NCBI GenBank assembly: GCA_963921195.1
Contig: OY992537.1
Coordinates: forward strand, 57,188,313 to 57,252,312
Origin: Pegoplata infirma
Taxonomy: Eukaryota; Arthropoda; Insecta; Diptera; Anthomyiidae
DNA length: 64,000 bases
Direction of reading: 5' to 3'
Part shown: one piece after another, positions 1 through 11,416 of the stretch
Position numbering within the stretch: position 1 is the first letter of the stretch
How the letters are laid out: each line of letters opens with the position of its first letter
The notes under the pieces: model-generated
Databases searched by the model: none
What the model saw: the letters and a program-made list of their open reading frames with translations, nothing else
What the model was told of the DNA's origin: nothing
Translations under genes and position numbers: made by a program

Positions 1-747
1 TCTTTGAGTGTACCTTCAAGTATACCGATCGACTCAGAATTACTTTTTAAGTCGATTAAGCGATGTCCGTCCCTCTGTCCGTCCGTCTGTAAGTCCGTCC
101 GTCCGTCTGTCCATCTATCGGTTTAAGCACGATACAGGTCGCAACTTTCCATCAAATGACTTGAAATTTGAAACTTAATCATCTTTTGGCCCATGTCCAT
201 GTTAAGACCTAGCCCCCATACAAACGCCCCCTTTGGATTCGGCTTAAATGACACTAATAACCGTATTATAATAGACACCACTTTGAAATTTGGCAGATAA
301 TCAAATTTTGTATACACGAATCAGCATTCCAAATTTCAAATCGGGTTAGTCCTTCTGGTAGTCACCATACAAACCACCCTCCCGATATTCACATAATTCC
401 CTCAAAATTCATAAAAATGGAAATATTTGATAAAAATTAAATTTTTAGGTGTTAAACGTGTACTTTAGTAACCTTATCAAATCGGAATATAATTGGGCCA
501 TTTTTGGACTTACAATTAGTCCCCCATATAAAAATTCGAAAGATATTCAGTTAAATCGGTCTATTAGCAAAAAAATAAACCAATTCCACTAAAATTTTAT
601 CTGTTTGTGTTTTCTACACTAAATAAAGATCTAAAAAAAGATAGATCCAACCGGTCCATGTTTGGACTTGTGACCCATTTTCCGGAAAACACTGTTGTAG
701 GGTATCATATGGTCGGTCTTGACCGAATATAACTTTCTTACTTGTTT
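1..747 (+). repeat. Dispersed repeat family A, 5'-truncated by window edge
   Basis: Non-coding dispersed repeat. It carries the block 'GAGTCGATTARGCGATGTCC' around 47-70, followed by a degenerate (GTCC/GTCT)n microsatellite, then a conserved body. It ends near 690-747 with 'GTAGGGTATCATATGGTCGG', a small TCGGTCTTGACCGA hairpin and 'CTTACTTGTTTT'. The same body recurs at 6083-7847 (minus), 16893-17679 (plus) and 28200-29935 (plus), which is how the boundaries were set. No ORF of note. The mobilising machinery is not visible; a Helitron/Helentron-type non-autonomous element is possible because of the terminal hairpins, but this is unproven. Confidence 0.75.
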
Positions 748-1654
748 TTATGTGTATTAAGTAGAATAACAATTTTTCTGGACACTTGGGAAAATTAAAC
801 GTTGAAGTAAAACTGCCACACTTTTCCAACAGAAATAAATAAATAACATATTTTCTAACTTTAATAATTTCTTAACTTTAAGCACGAATCTCTTAAATTT
901 CTATCTAATTATTTTATCATTAGTCCTGTACACAAATCAACAACTTTTTTCTCGCCATTACTTTATGTTTTTTTTTTTATTTTTTTTGATAATTTTCGGA
1001 AAACCATAATGAGCCTTGAAAAACACAACACAGCTCATCATTAAAAACTTCTTAAAGTTTTTCCACTAAAATACGCCTTAATGCTAAAGAATTCACGTTT
1101 CCAGTTTTTTTTTTTTTTTGAATAACAAAAAAAAACATGGCCCAAAAACTTTTACTTTTTTCTTTGGAATGTTTTCTTTTTCCAACAAACAAATGTAATA
1201 ATTGTAATTTGAAAGCAACGTGGTGGAAAACACGCATTGTTTTGTTGTAGAAAAATAACACGTAAAACAACAATCAACAAACATTTAGCAAGTTTTTTTT
1301 TTTTGGTAACATTAGAGCTAAACCAAGAGTCCTTTTAACCTACATTCTCAAACCGAAAACTAACAAACACCCACCTACATATGAGGTATTCGTTTGGAAC
1401 TGTGCCGCTAGAGCATCATTTTTTTTTTATGTAAAACAAGGTTTTCTTCGGATTTTGGTGTATTCAGAGGGGGAATCGAATAGAAATTCTGCACAAATCC
1501 AAAACTTTGATCGGAAGGCTCTACGGGTTAAAATTATTGGATTTGTCTCAATTTAAGTTTAAATAAAATATTGTCTCAATCTCAATGAAAAAGTCAAAGA
1601 AAAAGAAATTTTGAAATTTTTTTCAATAATTTTTAGAACGTAAAAAAACGCCAT
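748..1654. other. AT-rich spacer, nothing recognised
   Basis: Homopolymer-rich A/T sequence with no supported gene, RNA or repeat boundary. Short ORFs on the minus strand around 1052-1284 are Lys/Phe-rich translations of poly-A/T and were not accepted. Confidence 0.6.
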
Positions 1655-2091
1655 TTATATATGGGGCATTCCATGTCAAATCGGACACTTTGGAAAATTT
1701 TTATTTTAGATTTTCCCAATTTGTTTACAGTTTTTAGTACCCTTCGAAAACTCCTTCGTGGTAAATTTTCAGGTTTTCAAAGATTATTCAAAAGATATCG
1801 AATTTTTAAAAATTGGTACACTGAAAGAATTTTGTTCATTACAGCTTTGAAAACGTACATTGATTCTATGAAAAAAATCATTAGAAGTGAGCCAATGATG
1901 CCCTTCATAGAATCTATGAAACAAATTCATAGAAACCAGATACCTATGAAAAAGTTCATAGGCTATGGAAAAAAAAATTTATTGTTCAATTCTATTTTTT
2001 TTTATTTTATTATTTAATTTTTATTTACTTTATTATTTTATTTTTATTTATTTACAATATTCTATTTTTAAAAAATTTATTTATTTTTAAC

Positions 2092-2166
2092 TGATCCCCA
2101 CCGAGATTCGAACACAATACCAGTTGTTCGTGAAGCTTAGTCTCTAACCACTGAGCTAAAGTAAAT
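2092..2166 (-). pseudogene. tRNA-like sequence (degenerate)
   Basis: On the minus strand there is an A-box-like 'TAGCTCAGTGGTTAGAG' followed about 40 bases later by a B-box-like 'TGTTCGAATCTCGG'. Spacing and order fit a tRNA or the head of a tRNA-derived SINE. The acceptor stem is not convincingly paired, so a functional tRNA is unlikely. It lies inside the 1819-2715 MITE. Confidence 0.5.
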
Positions 2167-2353
2167 AAACAAGTTATAACACTTAAAATCTATTTTGTTA
2201 AATATCCTGCTTTAAAATATTATGCTCTGCCGCAATGCTCTGCCAAAATCTGTGTGTATGTTTGTAGAAAACAAAACGTTTGTGTATTTGCAAAAAAAAA
2301 TAACGAACATTACAAAACTAAGTGTTAGTCGGCGAGGTTTTCCTCCTTTGGTG

Positions 2354-2427
2354 GTGCTGCTGGCTAAGGCGTCGAATATAAATTTCCCAGCCGGTAGGTC
2401 TTGGGTTCGAACCCCGCCTGGGCAGCA
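2354..2427 (+). pseudogene. tRNA-like sequence with pairable acceptor and T arms
   Basis: A-box-like 'TGGCTAAGGCG' near 2361 and a textbook T-loop 'GGGTTCGAACCCC' near 2403-2415. The first bases (TGCTGC, 2355-2360) pair with the end (GCAGCA, 2422-2427), as an acceptor stem would. The D and anticodon arms are not clearly formed. It could be a tRNA pseudogene or a SINE head captured by the surrounding MITE. Confidence 0.5.
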
Positions 2428-3460
2428 ATATATTTTTTTTTTTACGTTTTTTTTTATATTTTTTATATTTTTTTAATATATTTATTCAAATTATTTAATT
2501 ATTGTAACATTATTTTAATTTTTAAAAAATTATTAATGACATTTTTTTTCTATGAATTTATTCTATGAATCTTACAAAATCTATGAATAAAATTCTATGA
2601 AATATTTCAAAATACTAATGAATATTCATTCAGCCAATGAATTGTTTCATAGATTCTATGAATTTGGTTTTATGAAATATGTTCATAGATATTATGAACA
2701 ATAATTCTTTCAGTGTAGTTTGTTCCTTTACTCAAACTTCTTTTCCTCATAACTTCTTCAATAATAGTCCAAATTTCAAATTTTTTTTTCAAAATTTTAT
2801 TTTTTTTACGTACTTTAAAAAAAAAATCCCAAAAAATTCTTAAAAGCGCTCTAGTATGCGATATTTAAGTTTTAAAATGTAAATCTCATTTTTGAAAATG
2901 TTTGTACTCTTCGATTTTTTTGAAATTTTTTTGTGTAAAACTTCTATCGATTCTACAAATTTTTTGCCCAGTAGGATCGTGGGATAACGATTATTACTAT
3001 TTTTTTAAATTTTTTGAAAAAATTTTATTATAATTTTCCAATCTTAAAATCATTTTTACTGCTCCAATGGCGCGTCATAGGGGGGTCATTTATAAGACCG
3101 ACCCCCATTAATTTTTACGTCTTAACATTTCTTTGGAACTAACTAATACCCTATCTCCAATTTCTAAGGGGGCTCCCACACAAAACGACATTTTTAAAAA
3201 TTTTCTCCAACCGCTCTAACTGCCCTAATAGTGCCCTTAGACCAACACAATGTATGACCGACCCACAATATTTTTTTAGTTCAAACATTTTCTCTGAACA
3301 CACCTACCCTCCATCTTTAACTGTTAAGGCGGTCCCCATACAATTTTTTTTATTTTTTGTAAATTTGTTTTATTTAATCAGCTTCTACCGGTCCAATGGT
3401 GCGTCCGAGAGGGGTCATTAGTATGACCGACCCCCATTTATTTTTACCCTACAATATTTT

Positions 3461-3863
3461 TTTGTGGGTGCTGTGGCTTAGTGGTTAGCGCGTTGGACTA
3501 CTAGCCATCAAGCCTGTGTTCGATTCCCGGCTCAGGCAGAACAAAATTTTTCAGATATTTATTAGTTTCTATTTATAACTAATATTTATCGCAGCACCCT
3601 CCTTCGTTGATAAATAGCACTAAAACGTCAACGAAGTAAAATAATTAAATAATGGCTATTAAACACAGCTTCAAAAATAATTCGCCAGATCAATAACAGA
3701 TGGCGATGCAACAACTGTACTCAAAATTATTAACACGCGCAATTACAGTGTTGCCATACTGAAGCCCTTCTATCTTTCAAATCTTTCATCTCTCTTCTAT
3801 CCCCTTTTCGAAAGAAACATCACGATTACATTAGTAATTGATAGGCAGCGCCTGAGTGTTGTT

Positions 3864-3895
<32 letters not shown>
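3461..3895 (+). mobile_element. tRNA-derived SINE with poly(A) tail
   Basis: The 5' part carries the A box 'TGGCTTAGTGGTTAGCGCG' (3474-3492) and the B box 'GTGTTCGATTCCC' (3516-3528), i.e. a tRNA-like pol III promoter. A body of about 330 bases without an ORF follows, ending in a 27-base A run (3869-3895). It interrupts the inner left arm of FB1: homology to the right arm stops at about 3460. No clear target-site duplication was found by eye. Confidence 0.7.
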
Positions 3896-4849
3896 CTCAC
3901 TAAGTAGGCAAAATTACATTTCTATAAAATTTGCCCCAACTGTTTTTTGTATGGGAGCCTACCTAGGGAGTGGAGATAGGGCTTAGGTATGTTTCAAAAA
4001 ATGTTGTAGGGTAAAAATAAATAGGGGTCGGTCTCACTAATGACCCCTCTCGGACGCACCATTGGACCGGTAGAAGCTGATTAAATAAAACAAATTTACA
4101 AAAAATAACAAAAATTGTAACAGTTAAAGATAGAGGGTAGGTGTGTTCAGAGCAAATGTTTGGACTAAAAAAATATTGTGGGTCGTTCATACATTTGATT
4201 GCTCTAAGGGCACTATTAGGGCAGTTAGAGCGGTTGGAGCAAATTTTAAAAAATTTCGTTTTGTGTGGGGGCTTCCTTAGAAATTTCTTTGTTCCAAAGA
4301 AATGTTAAGACGTAAAAGTTAATGGGGGTCAGTCTTATAAATTACCCCTCTATGACGCACCATTTGAGCAGTAAAAATGATTTTAAGATTAGAAAATTAC
4401 AATAAAATTTTTTAAAAAATTTTAAAAATTAGTAATAATCGTTATCCCACGATCCTCCTGGGCAAAAAATTTGAAGAATCGATAGAAGTTTTACACAAAA
4501 AAAAAAATCAAAAAAATCGAAGAGTACAAACATTTTCAAAAATGAGATTTAAATTTTAAAACTTAAAAATCGCACACTAGAGCGCTTTTAAACATTTTTT
4601 GGGATTTTTTGGGGAAAGAAATTGAAATTTGGACTATTATTGAAGAAGTTATGAGGAAATGAAGTTTGAGTAAAGGACCAAACTACCAATTTTTAAAAAT
4701 TCGATATCTTTTGAACGGGTCATCAAAAAAATCTGAAAATTTTCCACGAAGGAGTTTTCGAAGGGTACTAAAAACTGTAAACAAATTGGGAAAATCTAAA
4801 AAAAAAAATTTCAAAGTGTCCGATTTAGCATGGAATGCCCCATATATAA

Positions 4850-6082
4850 TAAAACCTCAATTTCAATACTGCTGTTTATATTTTTCTACTACATAGAAAA
4901 AAAATTGTTGTGAAATGCCTCATATACAAACTGTTTAATGCTTCCTTAGCATAGCGTGGATTTTGTCTTTTTTTTTTTAACGCAAAGAACATTAAGTATT
5001 GAAGTAAGTTTTCATGTTTCATTTCAGGGTATTTCATGTTCTTTTTTTTTCTCTTATTCGCTAAAAATGCCACATGTTGTCAAGACACCCGTCGTGGTTG
5101 TTAATGCGTTAAAGACCAAGAAATTACATAATGTTTTAGAGAAAACACAAAAATTTTCACAAACAAAAAAACTTTTTATATAATTTAAATAAACCGCGCT
5201 TTTGCTAAGAACACATAAAAATAAATTTCTATACAAATTGTATTTAATTAAAAATTTAATTTTTGAATATTTAATTTTCATTTTAACATCCCACAACAAA
5301 AACTTTAAGAAACATCAATTTAAATTAAGCATCATGTTTTTTATTTTTCCAATTTAGTTAAAGCAAATTATATTGTCTTGTTTTATATTTGACTTTATAT
5401 AAACATTTAAAGCAAAATATTATTGTTTCCTTTTTTCTATTTTTTCTATTCTTATGTAAACAATTATTCCCTAAAGTGTCGTTTTATTTTCTAGCTATTG
5501 TTGTTCCGCCCTTTTCTACGAAAATCAAAAAAACAAATCATTTGATTTTATTGTTTTTCTTCCACATACCATAATTTTTTTTGTCCCAGAAAATCAATAT
5601 TATTTGTTAAAAGATTTTTTTTTTTAGTATTTATTGTATTAAAGTTTCTTTAATTTAACAATGTTTTTGTTAAAAACCCGTTAAATAATTTTTAATTTTG
5701 CCTTTAAAGGCCACAAAGCGTATGAGTAATATAATTTGCAATAATTTTACAAATTTGTTAGCAACTTTTTTGTTTTAAAAGATTTTTGAAAAATTTAAAA
5801 TGTTTTTGGAAACTACTTAATTTTCAGTTGTAAGTGCTTTAGAACTCTTAAATTCGACTTGACAGAATGCATTAATACCCTCCACAATTCGTAAACATTT
5901 TAAATACAAATGAGTTAAATTGCAAAAAAAGTTTTTTTAGAGTCAAAAAAGAGTTACAAAAATTTTGACTCGGAAAATTTTATTTCAGGAAAAAAGTTTT
6001 TGGTCGTTTTTGTAAACAAAAAATATTTTTTTATTTTATTGTAAAATTTTTTCTGAGTGCAAAATTTTTTTAATCACAAAAC
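4850..6082. other. AT-rich spacer with two repeat fragments
   Basis: No supported gene. At 4905-4926 there is a solitary copy of the foldback terminus (reverse complement 'TATATGAGGCATTTCACAAC'). At 5719-5733 the motif 'GCGTATGAGTAATAT' occurs inside about 150 bases similar to 8770-8890. The short ORFs around 4956-5299 overlap on opposite strands and look like chance. Confidence 0.5.
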
Positions 6083-6314
6083 ATGTAAGAAAGTTATAGT
6101 CGGTTAACATCGACCATATGATACCCTACACCAGTGTTTTCCGGAAAATGGGCCCATGTCCAAACATGGATCGATTGGAACTATCTTTTATTAGATCTTT
6201 ATTTAGTGTAGAAAACACACACAGACTAAATTTTAGTGGAATTGGTTTATTTTTTTGCCAATAGACCGATTTAACTGAATATCGGTCGAAATTTGTATAT
6301 GGGCGACTAACAAG

Positions 6315-7285
6315 AGAAGTCTCCCTGGTGTCACCCTCCGATCTTCATGAAATTTGGATATGTTGTTAAGAACGAAAATTAATTCGACCGGTATTTTTTT
6401 TAGCGGCCCATACTCATTTTTAGGGGGGATCGATTTGTATGGAAGGAAATTTACCTTTTTCAGTTTTTTACGATTTACGCCTATTTAAACAAAATTTTTT
6501 AAAAAAAAAAATTTTGTTTAAATTTCAAGGAAGACCAAAGTTAAAATTTTTAACTCCAATGTGAAATCTGTCCTTCTTTACGGTTGCGAGACGTGGAACG
6601 CTGCCACAGCAGAACTAAAGGCTCTACAGGTATTCATTAATCGATGCCTTCGAAAAATCTTACGAGTTTTCTGGCCAGCGGTAATTTCCAATAATACTCT
6701 ATGGCAGTTGACAAGGCAGCAACCAATTCAGAAGGAGATATGCTTGCGTAAATGGAGGTGGATAGGACACACCTTAAGGAAGCCACATGAGGATAGAATA
6801 GTATGGAATAACTTTGTTATGGCCCTATGTTCCTCCTAGGAATAAAAGGAATAAATATATATAAACAAAATTAATATAGGCATAAGTGGTATCAGATTAA
6901 AGGTATTAAAAATACCTATTTCGTGGTGCTAACAACAGGCCAAAGAAGTTAATATATTCGACTTATTAAAAAAAAATGTCCTAAAATGTTGGTATTTTAC
7001 TCAATATGACAAAAAGTTGTGCATGTTTGGTCACGTTCTTAGCACACGTAGATAGGTTTTCCAAAGACCTTTTATTTGGTATGTAACATGACTAGGTTTC
7101 TTTGCATAATATAGGAGATAAACGAAAAAAAACTGAAAAATGGCCTTGTCTTCCCCCCTCCTTTTTACCCCCTAAATATAAATTTGGGCCGCTATAAAAA
7201 AATACGTGTCCCTTTATTTTTTCTGATCAACAAAATAAAACCAATTCCATAAAGATCCGCGGGTGACACTAGGGAGACTTCCTTG
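6315..7285. mobile_element. Inverted-repeat element inserted in family A
   Basis: The ends are inverted: left 'GAAGTCTCCCTGGTGTCACC' near 6316 and right 'GGTGACACTAGGGAGACTTC' near 7262. Similarity continues inward through 'AGCGGCCCA' and 'TTTTTCAGTTTTTT' blocks on both sides. The centre contains the 3' remnant of an RTE LINE. No transposase is present and the superfamily is unknown. Confidence 0.65.
6551..6866 (+). pseudogene. RTE-type LINE 3' fragment with internal deletion
   Basis: Translation from 6561 gives a 92-residue reading frame that aligns with the C terminus of the LINE ORF ending at 28062: 'KSVLLYG.ETWN', 'VFINRCLRKIL', 'WPAVISNN.LW', 'GHTLRKPH' and the terminal 'FVMALCS'. Compared with the 28-kb copy it lacks about 46 residues between 'RKPH.D' and 'DRI', an in-frame deletion. 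The tail 'AATAAATATATATAA' matches the end of the larger LINE, so the true 3' terminus is preserved. It is a dead 5'-truncated copy carried inside the 6315-7285 insert. Confidence 0.8.
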
Positions 7286-8056
7286 TAAGTCCAAAAATGG
7301 TCCAAATGTATTCCGATTTGATTTGGTTACCTAAGTACACGTTTAACACCTACAAATAAAATTTTAATCAAATATTTTCATTTTTATGAATTTTGAGGAA
7401 ATTATGTGAATATCGGAAGGATGGGTTTGTATGGGGAATACCAGAAGGACTGAACCGATTCCTTTGAAATTTTTATGGTGGTTTGTGCACATAAAATTTT
7501 ATTACTTGTTAAATTTCAAAACGATATCTAATATAATACGATTTAAGAGGCATTTAAGCGAAATTCAAAATATGCGTTTGTATGGGGATAGGTCTTAACA
7601 TTTACCGATTTTTTTCCAATTTCAATAGGCTTCGTCCTTGGGCCAAAAGAAGCTTAAGTTTTAAATATCAAGTCAGTTGATTGAAAATTGCGACCTGTAT
7701 CGTGCTTAAACCGATAGATGGACAGACGGAAGGACATCGCTAAATCGACTCAAAAAGTAATTCTGAGTCGATCGGTATGCTTGAAGGTAGGTCTAGGACC
7801 AATATTTCGGGTACTTACAAACACCAGCACAAACTCATTATACTCAATTTTTTTTTGTAAAAATTTTCTAAAAAAAAAAAAAAAAAAAATTTGATTGAAG
7901 GGCGCTAGGTGTTAAAATAAGCAGACTACGCTTAAATTATTTTTCAATGAAAATTTGTCAGAATCGCCATCTTAAATTTGATCGTAGAAAAAATTCGCCA
8001 TTATTAGCAAATTTGAAATGTCTGTATCTCAAAAAAAAAATATATATATATATATA

Positions 8057-8421
8057 CCCTAGTAAAAATATTATGCTAATTTTACTAAATAGATCTAATT
8101 TGATCCATAAAACGGTTGTATCAAATAATATCTAATTGTATTATTTTAGATCAAAAAATATAAAAATTGATACCATTTGATCCTGAATTTGGTCAAATAT
8201 AATTATATCAAATTGATCTTAAAATATCTATTTTTATACAATTTGATGAGCAAAACCAAAATACAATCTAATCATATATGGAGCAATATCTAAACATATA
8301 AAGTGGATCAACCGTATCAAAATGGTAGATATAATTTTATATAAATTTATACGGAAGCATATTAACTTATATAAGATTGTATCAAATTATATATGATTAT
8401 ATCAGAAAATTTTTACTCGGG
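8057..8421. mobile_element. MITE with CCC(T/G)AGTAAAAAT ends, TGATCA-rich
   Basis: Left end 'CCCTAGTAAAAATA', right end 'TTTTTACTCGGG', which are inverted repeats apart from one mismatch. The interior is AT-rich and built of 'TTTGATCAAAT'-like words. No coding capacity. The 174-bp element at 35077-35250 has the same kind of terminus (CCCGGGTAAAAAT). Confidence 0.65.
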
Positions 8422-9049
8422 TATTTTTTTTTTTAATTTTGCTTTAACCGAGAAACGTATACTTAAGTAATACAAATTGGAGATAAATTTGCAATTCTGT
8501 TAATAAAATTTTTGTTCAAAAAAATGCTTGTAGATTTTTTTTTTGTATTAAACAGTAAGCAGAATAGACTTTCTTTAGAATTATTATTATTTTTTTATGA
8601 GGAATAAATATCTGAAACATTTACAAGTTTTACTATTGTGTTACACAAATAGCAGGGTTTTCCAAAAAAAAACAATAAAAAATATTTTTAATTTTTTTTT
8701 TATATTTTTAAGAAATTTAAGAGAAAGCACACAAATGTTTACCCCAAATATATATTGATTAATTTTTTTTTTAATTTAGCTTTAATAGACAACACAGCGT
8801 ATGAGTAATACTATGGGATTAAATTAACAAGATTTCTTACATCATTTTTGTTAAAAGAAATTTGTGAATTTTTTTAAAAAGTAAAGAAAAAATACTTTCT
8901 TGCGAAATGATTTATGCCTTTGATGATGCAAAAAAAAATACAAGATATTTAAATTTTTAGCTAAAAATTATTTTTTTTACGTTTCAATTTTTTAACCTGA
9001 TATACAATTTTTTCATTAAAATCAGTATTGTTTATTAAAAAAAAATATT
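8422..9049. other. AT-rich spacer, one recurrent motif
   Basis: Nothing coding. The motif 'GCGTATGAGTAATA' is at 8797-8810, embedded in sequence similar to 5690-5830. Confidence 0.5.
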
Positions 9050-10360
9050 TTCAATGTACATAAGACTGGCATTTTTTTCTCATCTTTCGATTTTCCCAAG
9101 TGTCCGGGCAAATTTTTATTGTCCAAGGTCTAAAACTTATGTGGTACAAATTTGAGGTCAATCGGATTAAATTAACCCGTGGCGCCCGGCGGTCAAAGTT
9201 TTGGATTTTTGAAAAATTTTTAAAAATAAAAGTAAAAAAAAAAAATGATCTTTCGACACATTATATTTGTTAATTTCGAAGCACTGAGCACGAATATCAA
9301 AAAAAAATTAAAATCGCTCGATCGGTTTTCGAGATATCGCCATTTGAAATATGCAAAAAATGGCGGTTTTTTCCTACATTCAAGAAATTTTTTAAAAAAT
9401 ATCACAATTTTTATTCCCTTGGCCATTTCATAGAGCTTAAGACAATCTTTCATTTAAATCTAATTTGAGCCAAATCCGATTATTTTATCCCGTGGCGCCC
9501 TTCGGTCAAAGTTTTGGATTTTTGAAAAATTTACACCAAAAAAAATTAGATTTTTTTAAAAATTTAAAAAAAATAAAAATTTTTGATACATTATTTTAAT
9601 TAATTTTGGCATGCTGAAAACGAATGTCATAAAATTTCTTGAATCGGTCCAACGGTTTTCGAGATATCCCCATTTGAAATTTTCCAAAAAATGCCCAAAA
9701 TGGTGGTTTTTTTCCTACGTTCAAGAAATTTTTTAAAAAACATGACAATTTTTTTTCCTTTGCCATTTCATAGAGCTTAGGACAATCTTTCATTTAAATC
9801 TAATTTGAGCCAAATCCGATCATTTTATCCCGTGGCGCCCTTCGGTCAAAGTTTTGGATTTTTGGGGGAAATTTTTCAAAAATCCAAAACTGTGACCGAA
9901 GGGCGCCACGGGATAAAATGATCGGATTTGGCTCAAATTAGATTTCAATGAAAGATTGTCTTAAGCTCTATGAAATGGCCGAGGAAAAAAATTGTGATGT
10001 TTTTTTAAAAATTTCTTGAACGTAGGAAAAAACCGCCATTTTTTCAAATTTCAAATGGCGATATCTGGAAAACCGTTCGACCGATTTTTATTTTTTTTGA
10101 TATTCGTGCTCACCGCATCAAAATTAACAAATATGATGTGTCGAAAAAAATTTAAGTTTTTTATTTTTTTTAAATTTTTCAAAAATTCAAAACTTTGACC
10201 GCCGGGCGCCACGGGTTAATTTAATCCGATTGACCTCAAATTTGTACAACATCCGTTTTAGTCCTAGTAGAATAAAAAAATGCCCGGACTTTGAAAATTG
10301 GAGAAAAATTTTTTTGGCCATACAGAAAAATGCCAGTGTAATGTACATATCGAAAAGTAT
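9050..10360. mobile_element. Foldback element FB2 with internal ~300-bp repeats
   Basis: Palindrome centred near 9880: 'GTGGCGCCCTTCGGTCAAAG' runs in, then its complement runs out at 9893-9912. Outer blocks such as 'TTTGAGGTCAATCGGATT' (about 9150) recur inverted near 10230, and 'CTGGCATTTTT' inverted near 10330. The left half contains two diverged tandem copies of a unit of roughly 300-350 bases ('ATTTCATAGAGCTTA', 'GTTTTCGAGATATC', 'TTTGAGCCAAATCCGAT'), the right half one. Short ORFs at 9220-9453 and 9596-9793 (minus) are those repeated units read through and are not supported as genes. A related fragment lies at 14370-14790. Confidence 0.75.
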
Positions 10361-11416
10361 GCATGATTTGCTAGTTAATATCACTCATACGCATGTTATT
10401 TATAAAATGTTTTTTAAATTTCCTAAATAGACCTAATAACGTATGAGTGATATAGTTTTTTTTTTATTTTACAACCTTGGTTATTAATTTTATATTTTTC
10501 GGTGCATATGATGAAACAAAAACATTTGTCTCCCATAGATCAGTGTTTCTTTACTTAATTTCGTGTTTCAAAAAGTGTAGAAGTTGACTGTAAATTTCTA
10601 ACTTTGCTTTGTGGTCACAAAAATCTAATAAACTCGTTACCATATAATTACTGTAAATCTTTTATATTTAATTATATTTTAAAACATTTGCAGGTAGGTA
10701 CTTATCATTCGTATAACTTTTCCAAGAATTTGTATTTAGTCATTTGCAACTTAAACTACAAATTTTAATTGGATTTGCAATTAAATACATGTGTTTTACG
10801 TTATTTCTCTTTGCTGAAACTAATGACGTCAGTTTCGTAAAAAACTTTGCAGTAAAAATAAGTGAATTTAATGTTTAAATAAGGGGGTTGTTTTAAATTT
10901 TAATGATTACTATTTTATATATTTTGGCAGTAAAAGTGTGTTAACCGTAATTTAATCATTGAAAAACTCAGGTATATTTAGAAAATTTTGGAAAATTTAA
11001 AAAATTTGCAAAAATTAAAAAAAAACTAAGTAAAAAGTGAATTTCGGCATTCCCGAATGTATTGATACCATCCCAAATATTATTAACAAAAAAAATTAAA
11101 AAAAAAAAATCCGCAAAAAAATTGGTGAACAATAAAAAATTCCGCGAAAAATTTTTTCTTGTACAAAAATATTTATATATTTGTTAAAATACAATTTCGT
11201 GCCTAATTCTTTCCATTTATATCACCCAGCAGCTGAATTAACGAATTTTGCATTTTTAGGTTATGTAGAATATTCCAAAATTTTCGAGGTATCCTTACAT
11301 TTTCGTTGTAAAAAGTAAATATGTTAAGTTTCAGTCATATCTGTAAAAAAATTTAATTAAAAAAATGTTGGAAAAAAGTCTGAAGTTTTCTGAAAGGGAT
11401 TTAAGTATTCTATACA
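10361..11416. other. AT-rich spacer with inverted GTATGAGTGATAT pair
   Basis: No gene seen. At 10377-10392 and 10439-10453 the motif 'GCGTATGAGTGATAT' (second copy ACGTATGAGTGATAT) occurs in inverted orientation about 60 bases apart, possibly the outer end of FB2. A fragment 'CCCAGCAGCTGAATT' near 11226 resembles the terminus of the next element. Confidence 0.5.

Larger units (their letters stand above)
1819..2715. mobile_element. TA-flanked MITE nested in FB1 left arm
   Basis: Terminal inverted repeat 'CACTGAAAGAATT' at both ends, flanked by TA at 1817-1818 and 2716-2717. The matching site in the FB1 right arm (near 4684-4685) reads straight through with a single TA, giving an empty-site comparison. 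The subterminal regions are packed with 'TTCATAGAATCTATGAA' variants on both sides. A TA target duplication fits the Tc1/mariner superfamily. There is no transposase. The interior holds two tRNA-like sequences in opposite orientation and T-rich runs. Confidence 0.85.
1655..4849. mobile_element. Long foldback (palindromic) element FB1
   Basis: The two ends are long inverted repeats. The left arm starts 'TATATGGGGCATTCCATG' and the right arm ends with its reverse complement at about 4830-4849. Homology continues inward as reverse complement for several hundred bases per arm, for example 'TTCGAAAACTCCTTCGTGG' near 1744 against the block near 4745. The arms also contain diverged internal repeats with 'CCAATGGTGCGTC' and 'ATGACCGACCC'. 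The left arm is interrupted by a TA-flanked MITE (1819-2715), and a SINE (3461-3895) sits at the inner end of the left arm. No transposase is encoded. The termini resemble those of FB5 and FB6. Confidence 0.85.
6083..7847 (-). repeat. Dispersed repeat family A, minus strand, split by an insert
   Basis: Reverse-complement copy of the family at 1-747. Its 3' end ('ACATGTAAGAAAGTTATAGTCGG') is at 6083 and its 5' side, with the (GTCC)-type block and 'CTCATTATAC', is near 7710-7847. The body is interrupted between about 6315 and 7285. Joining the flanks restores the uninterrupted sequence seen at 485-545, which shows that the insert arrived later. Confidence 0.75.

Noticed and set aside
1661..2017. 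118-residue plus-strand ORF near the start of the window
   Set aside because: It runs from the FB1 terminus across the TA junction into the nested MITE, so it is a composite without a gene.
3461..3540. Possible functional tRNA gene
   Set aside because: A and B boxes are present, but the sequence continues into a 330-base body with a poly(A) tail and the cloverleaf is incomplete; SINE is the better call.
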